NCBI RefSeq assembly: GCF_000374165.1
Contig: NZ_KB893712.1
Span: 1 to 64,000 of the forward strand
Length of the DNA stretch: 64,000 nucleotides
From: Parafrankia elaeagni
GTDB taxonomy: Bacteria > Actinomycetota > Actinomycetes > Frankiales > Frankiaceae
Direction: 5' to 3'
A program made the translations under genes and the position numbers. Of this stretch, positions 52,619-60,787 are shown piece after piece (the first letter of the stretch is position 1; every line of letters begins with the position of its first letter). Below the pieces are notes generated by a model, which ran no database searches, had not been told where the DNA came from, and was given only the letters and a program-made list of their open reading frames with translations.

Positions 52619-53863
52619 TCAGGGCCAGCTCAGGACGACGGTGCGGTGACGCTTGGCGATCATCCGGCCGGGCGGAAGCGCTGCGGCAGGCGTCGTGGCC
52701 GGGTAGACGTTGATCGTGGCCGGCGGCCCGTTGCGGTGGGTCCGGTTCCAGGCCTGGACCTGCGTGACGACCAGGTCGGCGAGGCGGGTGGCGTCGGGGC
52801 CGTGGGCGTAGGCGCCGAACTCGTAGGTGTTGTCGCCGTCCTCGATCTTTCGGAGGGTGAGGTAGGCGAGGCTGCCCGCTTCCACGGCGGTGGGTGTACC
52901 GATCGGTGAGGCGGGGTCGACGAGTTCTCGTGCGGTCTGGGAGCGTGCGCGGGAGAGCAGGCCGTAGTTGTCGAGGGTGCCGGCCAGCCACAGCAGCAGC
53001 CCGTCGAAGGGCTCCATCCCGCCGAACCGCACCTGCGACCATGCCTCGACCCGTGGGGTGAGCAGGGCGGCTCGTAGCGCGGCGGCGTCGAGTTCGGGTA
53101 TCTGCTCGTCGAACCGCAGTCCGACGTCGGCATCGTGGAGCGGGACGAGGCGTTCGGGATGGGCGCCGTCGCCGCGCACGGGCACGAAGCCGGCCATCTG
53201 GTGGTCGAGACTGACCAGAGTGCCGTCGCGGGGGGTGAGCGCGACCGTCCGGCTCAGTCCCCGCATCCGCAGGGGAACGATGATCCGGCCGTCTGGGGCG
53301 AGTTGATCGGTCCAGGCGGGTGGGATGTCCCAGGCGCCCGCGGTGACGATGATTCGGTCGTAGGGAGCCTGCTCGGGGGCCCCGTGCTCGGCGTCGGCCA
53401 GCACGACGTGTACCTGGTCGTAGCCTGCCGCGGTCAGGCAGTGGCGGGCTCGTTCGGTCACGTCGGCGTCGATGTCCATGGTGGTCACCGCGCCGGTCGG
53501 GCCGACGAGTTCCGCGATCAGCGCGGCGTTGTAGCCCCCGGAGCCCACTTCGAGTACCCGCATGCCGGGGCTGATTCCGGCCTGTTCGAGCATCGTTGCC
53601 TGGAGCCACGGGGCGGAGACCGAGCTGACTGTCACGCCGTTCTGGTCGTGCTTGGTCCGCACGATGTCGTCGGCGTAGGCGTCCTTCAGCGAGACCTCGG
53701 GAGCGAACAGGTGCCGCGGCACCGTACGGAACGCTGCCTCGACCTCCTTCGTTCTGATCGAGCCCTCCGCGATGAGGTCGTCCACGAGACGGGCCCGCAG
53801 ATCCTCAGCACGCGCTTCCCCGTCGGCTCCGGGTGGTTGTTGTTGCCCTGGCATGTCGCTCAC
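52619..53863 (-). CDS. FxLD-system protein-L-isoaspartate-type methyltransferase, first copy
   Basis: A 414-residue protein with GTG start. The N-terminal half is a PCMT-like methyltransferase: AFRTVPRHLFAPEVSLKDAY, VSSVSAPWLQATMLEQAGIS, VLEVGSGGYNAALIAELVGP (motif I) and PYDRIIVTAGAWDIPPAWTD. The C-terminal 170 residues are an extension shared with the second copy (LAYLTLRKIEDGDNTYEFGA; INVYPATTPAAALPPGRMI) and typical of FxLD-system methyltransferases. It probably methylates an aspartate carboxylate in the modified peptide, giving aspartimide or isoaspartate. This activity is known for related lanthipeptide and graspetide enzymes and is inferred here. Confidence 0.88.
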   Translation of the reverse strand: MSDMPGQQQPPGADGEARAEDLRARLVDDLIAEGSIRTKEVEAAFRTVPRHLFAPEVSLKDAYADDIVRTKHDQNGVTVSSVSAPWLQATMLEQAGISPGMRVLEVGSGGYNAALIAELVGPTGAVTTMDIDADVTERARHCLTAAGYDQVHVVLADAEHGAPEQAPYDRIIVTAGAWDIPPAWTDQLAPDGRIIVPLRMRGLSRTVALTPRDGTLVSLDHQMAGFVPVRGDGAHPERLVPLHDADVGLRFDEQIPELDAAALRAALLTPRVEAWSQVRFGGMEPFDGLLLWLAGTLDNYGLLSRARSQTARELVDPASPIGTPTAVEAGSLAYLTLRKIEDGDNTYEFGAYAHGPDATRLADLVVTQVQAWNRTHRNGPPATINVYPATTPAAALPPGRMIAKRHRTVVLSWP

Positions 53864-53897
53864 ACGGTTCTCCCTCCTGCGATGTCGGTGATTGGTT

Positions 53898-55106
53898 TCA
53901 GTCCCAGGTGATCAGGAGCTGGGCTGATGGTTTCGTGAGGAGCCGGCCAGGTAGCGCCGAGGCCCGGCCGGCGGCGGTGGGGTAGACGCGGATGGTGGGG
54001 TCCGGGCCGCCGCGCCGCTCGGCGTCCCACACGCGGACGTCGTAGGTGAGCAGGTCAGCGAGCCGGTACCGGTCGGGGCCGTGCGCGACGACACCGATCT
54101 CCACGCCGGTCCCGCCGGTCGGGGTGAAGGTCAGGTAGGCGAGGCTGTCATCGGACCAGCAGGCGGACACCCCGACGGGCGTCGGGAGCAAAGGCAGTTC
54201 GGGTCTGGCGGAGGTGTCGGTGCCGTGGAGCCGGCCGTAGGTGGGCTGCACGGTGGCCAGCCACAGGTCCAGGCTGGGCAGGGCATCTGCGGCGGGGGAG
54301 AGGGCCACCCCGGTGGAGTGGGTGTGGCTCGGCCCGCTGATCGCGCCGCGGAGCGCGTCGGGATCGGCGTCCTGGTCGTCGTCGAGGTCGAGGTGGATCC
54401 CGTCGGCGATGCGGATCATCCGGGGCGAGGAGGCACGGGCCCCGGCGCCTTGGACGCGGACGAAGCCGTAGGGCCGCATCGAGTCGGAGGTCAGGATCTC
54501 GCCGTCCCAGGTGAATCCGACGGTGCGCAGCAGACCGCGTAGCTGCAGCGGGATGACGATGCGCCCGCCGGTGACGAGCTGGGCGGTCCAGGCGGGCGGG
54601 ATGTCGGGTGCGTTGACGGTGACGACAATCCGGTCGTAGGGGGCGCGGAGCGGGAACCCGAAGTGCCCGTCGTTGATCAGCGCTGTGACGTCGGTGTAGC
54701 CGGCGGCGCCGAGGCAGGCACGGGCACGGCGGATCACGGCCTGGTCGATGTCGACGGTGGTGACATGGCCGGTTGGCCCGGTCAGCTCCGCCAACAGCGC
54801 CGCGTTGTAGCCGCCGGAGCCGATCTCCAGGATCTGATGGCCGGGCTCGACCTGGAGCTGCTCGAGCATCGCCGCGACGGTCGAGGGCCGCGACACCGAG
54901 CTGAGCGGGGCTCCGTAGACGTCACGTTTCGTGACAACAGCATTGTCCTTGTACGCCTCCTCGGTGGAGGCGTCGGGCAGGAACAGGTCCCGGGGCACGG
55001 CGCGCAGCGCAGCCGCGACCGAGACGGAGACGGGCTCCTTCGCCAGGACCAGGTCGACCAGCGCCGTGTGCAGCAGCGCGATCGAAGCCTCCGCGGAAGC
55101 GGGCAT
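53898..55106 (-). CDS. FxLD-system protein-L-isoaspartate-type methyltransferase, second copy
   Basis: A 402-residue paralogue of the neighbouring methyltransferase. Shared segments include AALRAVPRDLFLPDASTEEA, LSSVSRPSTVAAMLEQLQVE, ILEIGSGGYNAALLAELTGP and APYDRIVVTVNAPDIPPAWT, as well as the C-terminal extension (LAYLTFTPTGGTGVEIGVVA; IRVYPTAAGRASALPGRLL). The ATG overlaps the stop of the DUF397 gene by 1 nt (TGATG). Having two such enzymes with one precursor suggests two modification sites or a heteromeric enzyme. Confidence 0.87.
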   Translation of the reverse strand: MPASAEASIALLHTALVDLVLAKEPVSVSVAAALRAVPRDLFLPDASTEEAYKDNAVVTKRDVYGAPLSSVSRPSTVAAMLEQLQVEPGHQILEIGSGGYNAALLAELTGPTGHVTTVDIDQAVIRRARACLGAAGYTDVTALINDGHFGFPLRAPYDRIVVTVNAPDIPPAWTAQLVTGGRIVIPLQLRGLLRTVGFTWDGEILTSDSMRPYGFVRVQGAGARASSPRMIRIADGIHLDLDDDQDADPDALRGAISGPSHTHSTGVALSPAADALPSLDLWLATVQPTYGRLHGTDTSARPELPLLPTPVGVSACWSDDSLAYLTFTPTGGTGVEIGVVAHGPDRYRLADLLTYDVRVWDAERRGGPDPTIRVYPTAAGRASALPGRLLTKPSAQLLITWD

Positions 55107-55336
55107 CACCCCACCCCGTCGAGCAGATCGTCGTACTCGCCCCGCTTGACCGCACGGACGAAGTCCCCGAACGCGCCAGGGGTGGTCCGCACCGACGGGC
55201 CCAGACTCGACCTGATCAGGACACGGTGCTCGTCGAGCGCGACCTCGACGGCATCGGGCACCGTCGGGTCGAGCTCGGACGGACGCCGCCACCGCGGGAC
55301 GGCCGGGACAGACATGCCAGTGGGCGCAACAGACAC
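55106..55336 (-). CDS. DUF397 family protein
   Basis: A 76-residue protein from the GTG at 55336, placed 6 nt after GAGGAA; ATG at 55315 is also in frame. It has the DUF397 pattern: WRRPSELDPTVPDAVEVALD, HRVLIRSSLGPSVRTTPGAF and DFVRAVKRGEYDDLLDG. Small DUF397 proteins often accompany XRE regulators in Streptomyces and Frankia and may work as their partner or antitoxin. Here it begins the lanthipeptide operon, divergent from such a regulator. Confidence 0.8.
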   Translation of the reverse strand: MSVAPTGMSVPAVPRWRRPSELDPTVPDAVEVALDEHRVLIRSSLGPSVRTTPGAFGDFVRAVKRGEYDDLLDGVG

Positions 55337-55550
55337 GGGTTCCTCGAAACGATGTGGTCGGCGTGGACGGGTGGAGCCCGCCGAACCCGGGCCGCACGAC
55401 TCGGCCCAGGCCCGGCGGGAGCTGAAGCGGCGAGGTGACATCCGCCGGGGGGCTCGTCCGCCGCGAGCTGCTGCGACGGACGGGACCGGATCGGCATGTT
55501 CACCGCGCGCAGCACCCATGACACACTGCGCCCAAACGGAGCAACAGACA

Positions 55551-55586
55551 GCAACGGCTCGTTGCGCGCATGCAACAGCTCGTTGC
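55551..55586. promoter_or_regulatory. Two palindromic sites spaced 21 bp apart
   Basis: GCAACGGCTCGTTGC (55551-55565) and GCAACAGCTCGTTGC (55572-55586) differ at one position and start 21 bp apart, about two helical turns. Each has GCAAC/GTTGC arms. They lie in the divergent region between the DUF397-led lanthipeptide operon and the XRE regulator gene, where the regulator's operator is expected. Confidence 0.65.
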
Positions 55587-55621
55587 ACCCACCTGCGAAG
55601 GCGTCAACGGGGAGGCCGAAG

Positions 55622-56914
55622 GTGCAAGCTGGTCAGCGAAACGACGCACTCGCCAACCTGGCAGACCTGCTGCAGAACCTGCGCGACCAGAATCGGACCA
55701 ACAACACCCGGCTCGAAGCCCGCACCGGATTCAAACGCCAGCAGATCTCCCGGGCCCTCAACGGCCAGGAGATCCCGTCTGCGGACCTCGCGGACGCACT
55801 GGACACCGCGTTCGCGGCAGGGGGAGCCATCCGGCGATTGCGGGACGAAGCTGTCAGGGAGAAGCGGGCCCGGGATCTGGGGCTCGACCCGCACAGGCAG
55901 GAGGAACCCGTGGACGCCAACCGCCGGCAGGCGTTCGAACTCGCCGCCGCGAGCCTCGTCGCCGCCCAGATGTACCGGGAGTGGACCTCGTCCGCGCCCG
56001 ACGTCCTGACCCTCGACGAGATCGACGACGCGATCAACGCGCACACCATCGCGTTCACCGTCGAACCGCACCAGCGGCTCGCGCCGAAGGTGTGGAAGAC
56101 GTGGAAGTCGGCGCACCACCATCTGATGAACGGCAGTGGCCGGGCCCGCCCGCAGACCCAGCTCACCGTCGCCGCCGGCTACGCCTCCTACATGCTGTCG
56201 CGGCTGTCGTTCAACCTCGGGGACACCCTGGCCTCCCGCCGGTTCATCCGACTCGCCGAAGATCACGCGAACCAGGCCGACGACGTCGTGCTCACCGCCT
56301 CCGTCGGGGAGATGGTGACCACGCTGGCGTTCTACGGTCGCCGCTACCAGGAAGCAGCCGTTTCGGCGCGCAAGACCGCTGTCGTGGCGGACCACCCCTA
56401 CACCCGGGCCCGGATCGCCAGTTACGAAGCGCGGGCCCTCGGCGCCCTGGGTGACGCCGCTGGGACCCGGGCGGCGTTGAACCGGATGCGAGCCTCGGTC
56501 ACGGACCTGCCGCTGCAGCCCGGTATCAGCCCGTTCGGCCCGGCCGCCGCGGAGATGATGTACGCCGGGGTCCTCACCCGCATCGGTGGTGGCGTCGAGG
56601 CGGAACCGATCGCCCGTGCCGCGCTCGCCGCCTACGAAGGCGGCCAGGCCGCCGGCTTCGAGGACTACGGCCACGCGCTGCTCGCGCTCGCGGCCAGCCT
56701 CACCGCCCGGGAACAGCCCGAGATCGACGAAGCCGCAGCCGTGACTGGGAAGGTCGTCGACATGCTGGACACCCGGCCCACCGCCTCGGTCTCCGACCGT
56801 GTCGCCGAGATCGCCACAGCGTTCACTGGCCACCCCACCGTCGGACCCGTGCGCGACTTCTGGGACCGCTGGCAGGCACGCCCCCGCCTCGAACTCACCA
56901 CAGGTCAGGCGTGA
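55622..56914 (+). CDS. XRE-family regulator with TPR-like domain, divergent to lanthipeptide operon
   Basis: A 430-residue protein from the GTG at 55622, preceded by GGGGAGG. The N-terminal helix-turn-helix (about residues 8-60: LANLADLLQNLRDQNRTNNT; LEARTGFKRQQISRALNGQE) is followed by a helical region of TPR-like repeats (about 110-420). These include AHHHLMNGSGRARPQTQLTV, LGDTLASRRFIRLAEDHANQ and ARIASYEARALGALGDAAGT. Such proteins control secondary-metabolite clusters in actinobacteria together with DUF397 partners. The two palindromes upstream are its likely binding sites. Confidence 0.9.
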   Translation: MQAGQRNDALANLADLLQNLRDQNRTNNTRLEARTGFKRQQISRALNGQEIPSADLADALDTAFAAGGAIRRLRDEAVREKRARDLGLDPHRQEEPVDANRRQAFELAAASLVAAQMYREWTSSAPDVLTLDEIDDAINAHTIAFTVEPHQRLAPKVWKTWKSAHHHLMNGSGRARPQTQLTVAAGYASYMLSRLSFNLGDTLASRRFIRLAEDHANQADDVVLTASVGEMVTTLAFYGRRYQEAAVSARKTAVVADHPYTRARIASYEARALGALGDAAGTRAALNRMRASVTDLPLQPGISPFGPAAAEMMYAGVLTRIGGGVEAEPIARAALAAYEGGQAAGFEDYGHALLALAASLTAREQPEIDEAAAVTGKVVDMLDTRPTASVSDRVAEIATAFTGHPTVGPVRDFWDRWQARPRLELTTGQA

Positions 56915-57489
56915 CCATGGCCCTCCACTACGGAACCCCGTCGGTCGTCACCATTCCCACCGTGCTCACCGAACGGCTGATGCTGCGCGGGTGGAAAGCT
57001 GCCGACCTTGACCCGTACGCCGCGATGAACGCCGACCCGGAGACCATGCGCTACCTGGACGGCACGTTCGACCGTGGTGGCACCGAGCGGCTGGTCACCC
57101 ACCTGATCGGCATGTGGGCGATCCGCGGACACGGCATGTGGGCGGTCGAGGACCGGGCCAGCGGGGAGTTCCTCGGCCGCGCGGGCACCTACTTCGCGCA
57201 GGGCTGGCCGGGTGTGGAGGTCGCGGTCTCGATCCGCCGGGACCGCTGGGGTCAGGGTCTGGGCACAGAGGCGATCACGGCGGCGCTCGACTTCGGGTTC
57301 GCGCACCTCGACGTCGACGAGCTGATCACCGCGACCCATCAGGAGAACACGGGCATGAACACGATCGCCCGCAAGCTCGGGATGACCTTCCGGGAGATCG
57401 CCGACGTCGGTCCCTGGAAGGCGAACAACGTCCACGCGATCAGCCGGGTCGACTGGGCCGCCCGTCGAATCGATGAGATCCGACGATGA
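56911..57489 (+). CDS. GNAT family N-acetyltransferase (RimJ-like)
   Basis: A 192-residue acetyltransferase of the RimJ/RimL type. It begins VLTERLMLRGWKAADLDPYA and has the acetyl-CoA loop in RRDRWGQGLGTEAITAALDF. The final segments ITATHQENTGMNTIARKLGM and VHAISRVDW are typical. It acetylates an amino group of a protein N terminus or small molecule. The start overlaps the regulator stop codon by 4 nt, so the two are co-translated. It may tailor the lanthipeptide or have a role independent of the cluster. Confidence 0.9.
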   Translation: MTMALHYGTPSVVTIPTVLTERLMLRGWKAADLDPYAAMNADPETMRYLDGTFDRGGTERLVTHLIGMWAIRGHGMWAVEDRASGEFLGRAGTYFAQGWPGVEVAVSIRRDRWGQGLGTEAITAALDFGFAHLDVDELITATHQENTGMNTIARKLGMTFREIADVGPWKANNVHAISRVDWAARRIDEIRR

Positions 57490-58245
57490 GACCCGACGCT
57501 GACGGCCCCAGGGCGCCGCACGAAGCGCGGATATCGTCGTGGTGCCCCCGGTCAACGGCGCGGTGCGCGTCGATGTTCATTTCTGTGAGCGAAACTGCAT
57601 GTTTGTCCCAATAGTGAATAAGAGTCGATTGGTCCGTTATGCCTGTCGGAGGGGGTTGCGGGCCTGCGACCTGCGGAAACGGTGCCGCCGAGTGTCGCTT
57701 CCCTGGCTTTGAGGGTCTGTGTCGAGGCGAATTGACGGGGCGTGGGTGGGCTTGTCCCGGATGGCGGTATGGAGCTACGGTCGTGTCCGCCCCCTTGACC
57801 GCTGGGCACCGACCCGCTACCGGGTGGCCGGTTCGGTGGGAGATGGGGCGCTGGTAGCAGCGAGGCGCTGAGCGTGGTTCCGCCGGTGGTCCACTGGACT
57901 GGTGACGGGACGTGAAGTTCCAGGGTGTCGCTGCGCGTCGGGTGGCCTGCGAGCCGCTCCCGGGAGCTGATTCCTGGGAGCGGGGAACGCGGGTCCGCAG
58001 CCGGGTGCCACCTGCGTGGCGTCATGCCGGAAAGGAGGGACGACAGCGATGGCGTCCATTCTCCGTTCGCGGACCTTCCCGAGAATCGCCTTCTAACCAA
58101 TCACGCCGGTCGGCCAGCGCACCGCCGCGACCCCTACGACGGGTCCGCGTGGCGGTCCGGTTGGGTGACCGTGTCTGGGACCGGCTGGCCCACCGCGCTG
58201 TGAGACGGCGGGCCAGCCGGATAGCCGGCGCGTGCGTTGACGCAG
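57490..58245. other. Intergenic region at the lanthipeptide/integrative-element border
   Basis: The region contains an AT-rich patch (57575-57640) that may be a promoter. Open frames on both strands give Arg/Pro/Gly-rich translations without family character. I see no RNA gene. The border between the lanthipeptide cluster and the mobile-element genes lies here. Confidence 0.4.
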
Positions 58246-59220
58246 GTGAGCACGGCTGGACGGGCTCGCGGACGGATCCAGACTCGACGTCCTGGAGCAG
58301 GTATTCCCACGACTTCGACGCGCGGGCGGGGCCGGCCGGTAGGTCCGCTGGCGCTCCTGCAGGGTTTGACTGACAGAGATCTCTACCTACTGGATGTGCT
58401 GGCGGCGCATCGTGTCCTGACTGCGGAGCAGGTGGCCGCGTTGCTGTATCCCTCGGTGGATCGGGCGCAGCGCCGGCTGCTGGCGTTGACGCGCCGAGGG
58501 GCGTTGGAGCGGTTCCGAGCGCGGGTGTATCCCGGATCGCAAGCGTGGCGGTACACGCTGAGTTATCCGGCGGTGCAGCTCCTCGCCGCGGGGCGGGCGG
58601 AGCGGCCGATGTCCCGGTCGGCGCACAACGCCGCGGTGCTCCGCTTGGCGCGGAGCGGCACCCTCGAACACCAACTGGGTGTGAACGGATTCTTCACCAG
58701 CCTCGCCCGAGACGCGGCTGCCCGTCCAGGGACCCGGTTGGCCAGCTGGTACTCGGAATCCACCGTGTACGACGTGATCAAATGGCAGTATCAGCTCGCG
58801 GGGTCGGTCCGTCCGGATGGGTACGGCCGATGGATCGAGGGCTCGCGGACGACGACGTTCTTCGTCGAGCACGACCGGGGCACCGAATCGCTAGAACGGC
58901 TCAGCGGCAAGATCGCTGCCTACGGGACTCACTATCCGGGCATGACCGTCCTGTTCCACCTGCATTCCGCGCTTCGTGAGACGCACTTCCACCACAAGCT
59001 CCTCGGGGCCGGTCGGGAAGGGATCGCGACCACGACGGCCGAGCTCCTCGCCGCATCGGGAGAAGGGGCGAGCGGGCCGGTCTGGCTGGCCGGCGCGGCT
59101 GGTACTCGGCGCCGTCTGCGGCTGAGTGAACTGCCAAACAGTGGGTTCGCTCTACGGATCAACGAGTTCAGTGTCGGCACCGCCCCGATCCCGGCGCCGC
59201 ATCTCCCCGAGGTCGCGTGA
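58246..59220 (+). CDS. Replication-relaxation family protein
   Basis: A 324-residue protein from the GTG at 58246 (TTG at 58237 is in frame). An N-terminal winged-helix (GLTDRDLYLLDVLAAHRVLT; AEQVAALLYPSVDRAQRRLL; ALTRRGALERF) is followed by a nuclease-like fold. This carries SVRPDGYGRWIEGSRTTTFF and VEHDRGTESLERLSGKIAAY. This is the Replic_Relax family found in conjugative plasmids and integrative elements of actinobacteria. It supports the idea that the right end of the window is an integrated element. Confidence 0.85.
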   Translation: MSTAGRARGRIQTRRPGAGIPTTSTRGRGRPVGPLALLQGLTDRDLYLLDVLAAHRVLTAEQVAALLYPSVDRAQRRLLALTRRGALERFRARVYPGSQAWRYTLSYPAVQLLAAGRAERPMSRSAHNAAVLRLARSGTLEHQLGVNGFFTSLARDAAARPGTRLASWYSESTVYDVIKWQYQLAGSVRPDGYGRWIEGSRTTTFFVEHDRGTESLERLSGKIAAYGTHYPGMTVLFHLHSALRETHFHHKLLGAGREGIATTTAELLAASGEGASGPVWLAGAAGTRRRLRLSELPNSGFALRINEFSVGTAPIPAPHLPEVA

Positions 59221-59239
59221 GCCACACCTCTGAGGAGAG

Positions 59240-59269
59240 GCGGCGGCCGGCTCTCCCGCCGGCCGCCGC
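59240..59269. terminator. Hairpin between convergent genes
   Basis: GCGGCGGCCGGC pairs perfectly with GCCGGCCGCCGC around a 6-nt loop, between the replication-relaxation gene and the minus-strand hypothetical genes. Confidence 0.6.
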
Positions 59270-59276
59270 TGTGCTC

Positions 59277-59624
59277 TCACCGTGGCTCAATCGCGGCTCC
59301 CGAGGACGGGGTGTGCCGGTCGACGGCGCGGTGCAGCGCCGCTGCCAGCGCCCGGCCTTCCACCGGGGTCAGATAGCAGGCGCTGACATCGCCGAGGGTG
59401 TTCTGCAGGCGCAGCAGAATCACCGGCCCGGTCGCGGTGCCGCCCTCAGGGCGGACCAGGAGTTCCGCCCCATCGAGATGGCCGGTGAGGATGCTGCTGC
59501 CGGCTCCGTAGTCCACCAGCCTCAACGCATGCCCCTGCCCCTGCGGCCGGTTCCCGACCGGGCTCGGCTCCCGATCGTGACCCGGCGGGAACGGGCCGGC
59601 AGGCCGCCGGCGGCCTCGCCTCAT
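59277..59624 (-). CDS. Hypothetical protein of an integrative element
   Basis: A 115-residue protein whose ATG overlaps the upstream wHTH gene by 4 nt (ATGA). After a basic, Pro-rich N terminus it contains GHALRLVDYGAGSSILTGHL, DGAELLVRPEGG, VILLRLQNTLGDVSACYLTP and VEGRALAAALHRAVDRHTPS, a compact alpha/beta pattern. I do not recognise the family. Its coupling to the wHTH gene suggests a small regulatory or replication accessory protein. Confidence 0.65.
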   Translation of the reverse strand: MRRGRRRPAGPFPPGHDREPSPVGNRPQGQGHALRLVDYGAGSSILTGHLDGAELLVRPEGGTATGPVILLRLQNTLGDVSACYLTPVEGRALAAALHRAVDRHTPSSGAAIEPR

Positions 59625-60199
59625 CGGAGGCGGACGCGGCGGGGACGGCTGGTCCCGTTCTGTTCGGCGACGCCGGTAGCGATCAGCAGATCGAACACGT
59701 TCGTCACTGCCCCGGCTGAACGACCGACCACGCGGGCGATCTCCCCGGCCGACCAAGCCCGGGTCCGATTTCGGCCCAGGCACGTCACCACCAGCTCCCG
59801 CAGCCCACCCGGCGCCAGCCGGCTCCCGGTCGACGTCACCCGGCCCTGTGTCCTCCACACCGGCGCGCCGTCGTCCTCGACCCCGCTGCCTGGGGACGGC
59901 ACATCCGTCCCCAGGCTGGACGGCACGGCCGATGGCGGCGCCGTGCTGGTCGAACCCGGCCGGCCGGTGTGGCTCCACTGGTCCGGATCCCGGCCGGCAC
60001 CGTGACGCCGGCCAGGAACGCGCACGGCACGACCGCCGGCCTCCAGCACAGTCAGCGCACGACTCACCGTCGTCCGCGCCAACCCCGTCTTCTCCACCAG
60101 CTCCGCCACCGTTACCGACCCATCCGCGGAGGCAAGAGCCCCTGCCACCAAGCGCGAGGTACCAGACCCGTACCCGCCGTCGTTCAGGGAAACCGACAC
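59621..60199 (-). CDS. Winged-helix DNA-binding protein of an integrative element
   Basis: A 192-residue protein from the GTG at 60199, which follows GGAGGG. It has two helix-turn-helix-like segments. The first is ADGSVTVAELVEKTGLARTT, followed by VSRALTVLEAGGRAVRVPGR; the second is TRAWSAGEIARVVGRSAGAV, followed by TNVFDLLIATGVAEQNGTSR. A Ser/Pro-rich linker joins them. This suggests a dual-wHTH regulator of element functions. It forms a coupled pair with the 115-residue gene downstream. Confidence 0.72.
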   Translation of the reverse strand: MSVSLNDGGYGSGTSRLVAGALASADGSVTVAELVEKTGLARTTVSRALTVLEAGGRAVRVPGRRHGAGRDPDQWSHTGRPGSTSTAPPSAVPSSLGTDVPSPGSGVEDDGAPVWRTQGRVTSTGSRLAPGGLRELVVTCLGRNRTRAWSAGEIARVVGRSAGAVTNVFDLLIATGVAEQNGTSRPRRVRLR

Positions 60200-60787
60200 C
60201 AGAAACCCTCCGCATATTTTCCGAACGGCGACCCGACATGCGCCGGGCCGCCAGCAGGAGAACTCCAAACCGCCACCCTTGCAAGCAAAAACCAAAAGAA
60301 AAATCCAGATCCCGCGTTCCGGGTATCGAAAGTCGAGAAGAGTCTCGACGGAGATCTCCGGTGCCGGAGTGCAACATCAAGAAGGAAGAATCTGCGGTGC
60401 CTAGGCAAAGGAGAACAGGGCTATCGCGTCAACCGACGACACGACCCCGCCAGACCCGAACACAATACGGCCCGCCGCCGGACACCGCCCGGCCACTCGC
60501 CGGCCGAAGAAACCCGTCAGGCGGAGGAGTCCAGCCCTCCCATCCGTCGACGTAGTCGTCGCGGCGCCAAACTTCATTCCCCTGACCGTTGAGGAACACG
60601 CTGCCGCTGTCGGCGCCCTCACGGATCTCCTTCGCTCCCATAGAAGCGGGGGGCAGGAAGGGTCGGCAAATGATGTCGAATGACGGTCGTCCTACCGTTT
60701 AATGCGAGCGATAATAAGTGGCGATAGTCCGGTGGCCACCATTATGGGCGTGTCGCCGACCTGTTAATATTTCTGAGGAGCCCTGAC
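60200..60787. other. Divergent promoter region of the recombinase gene
   Basis: No gene is supported here. AT-rich segments around 60205-60220, 60290-60310 and 60660-60780 may hold promoters and, for a large serine recombinase, possible recombination sites. No clear dyad identifying an att core is visible. Confidence 0.4.

Noticed and set aside
57552-58100. 182-codon minus-strand frame in the border region
   Set aside because: It is low-complexity Ser/Pro/Arg translation without ribosome-binding site or recognisable family.
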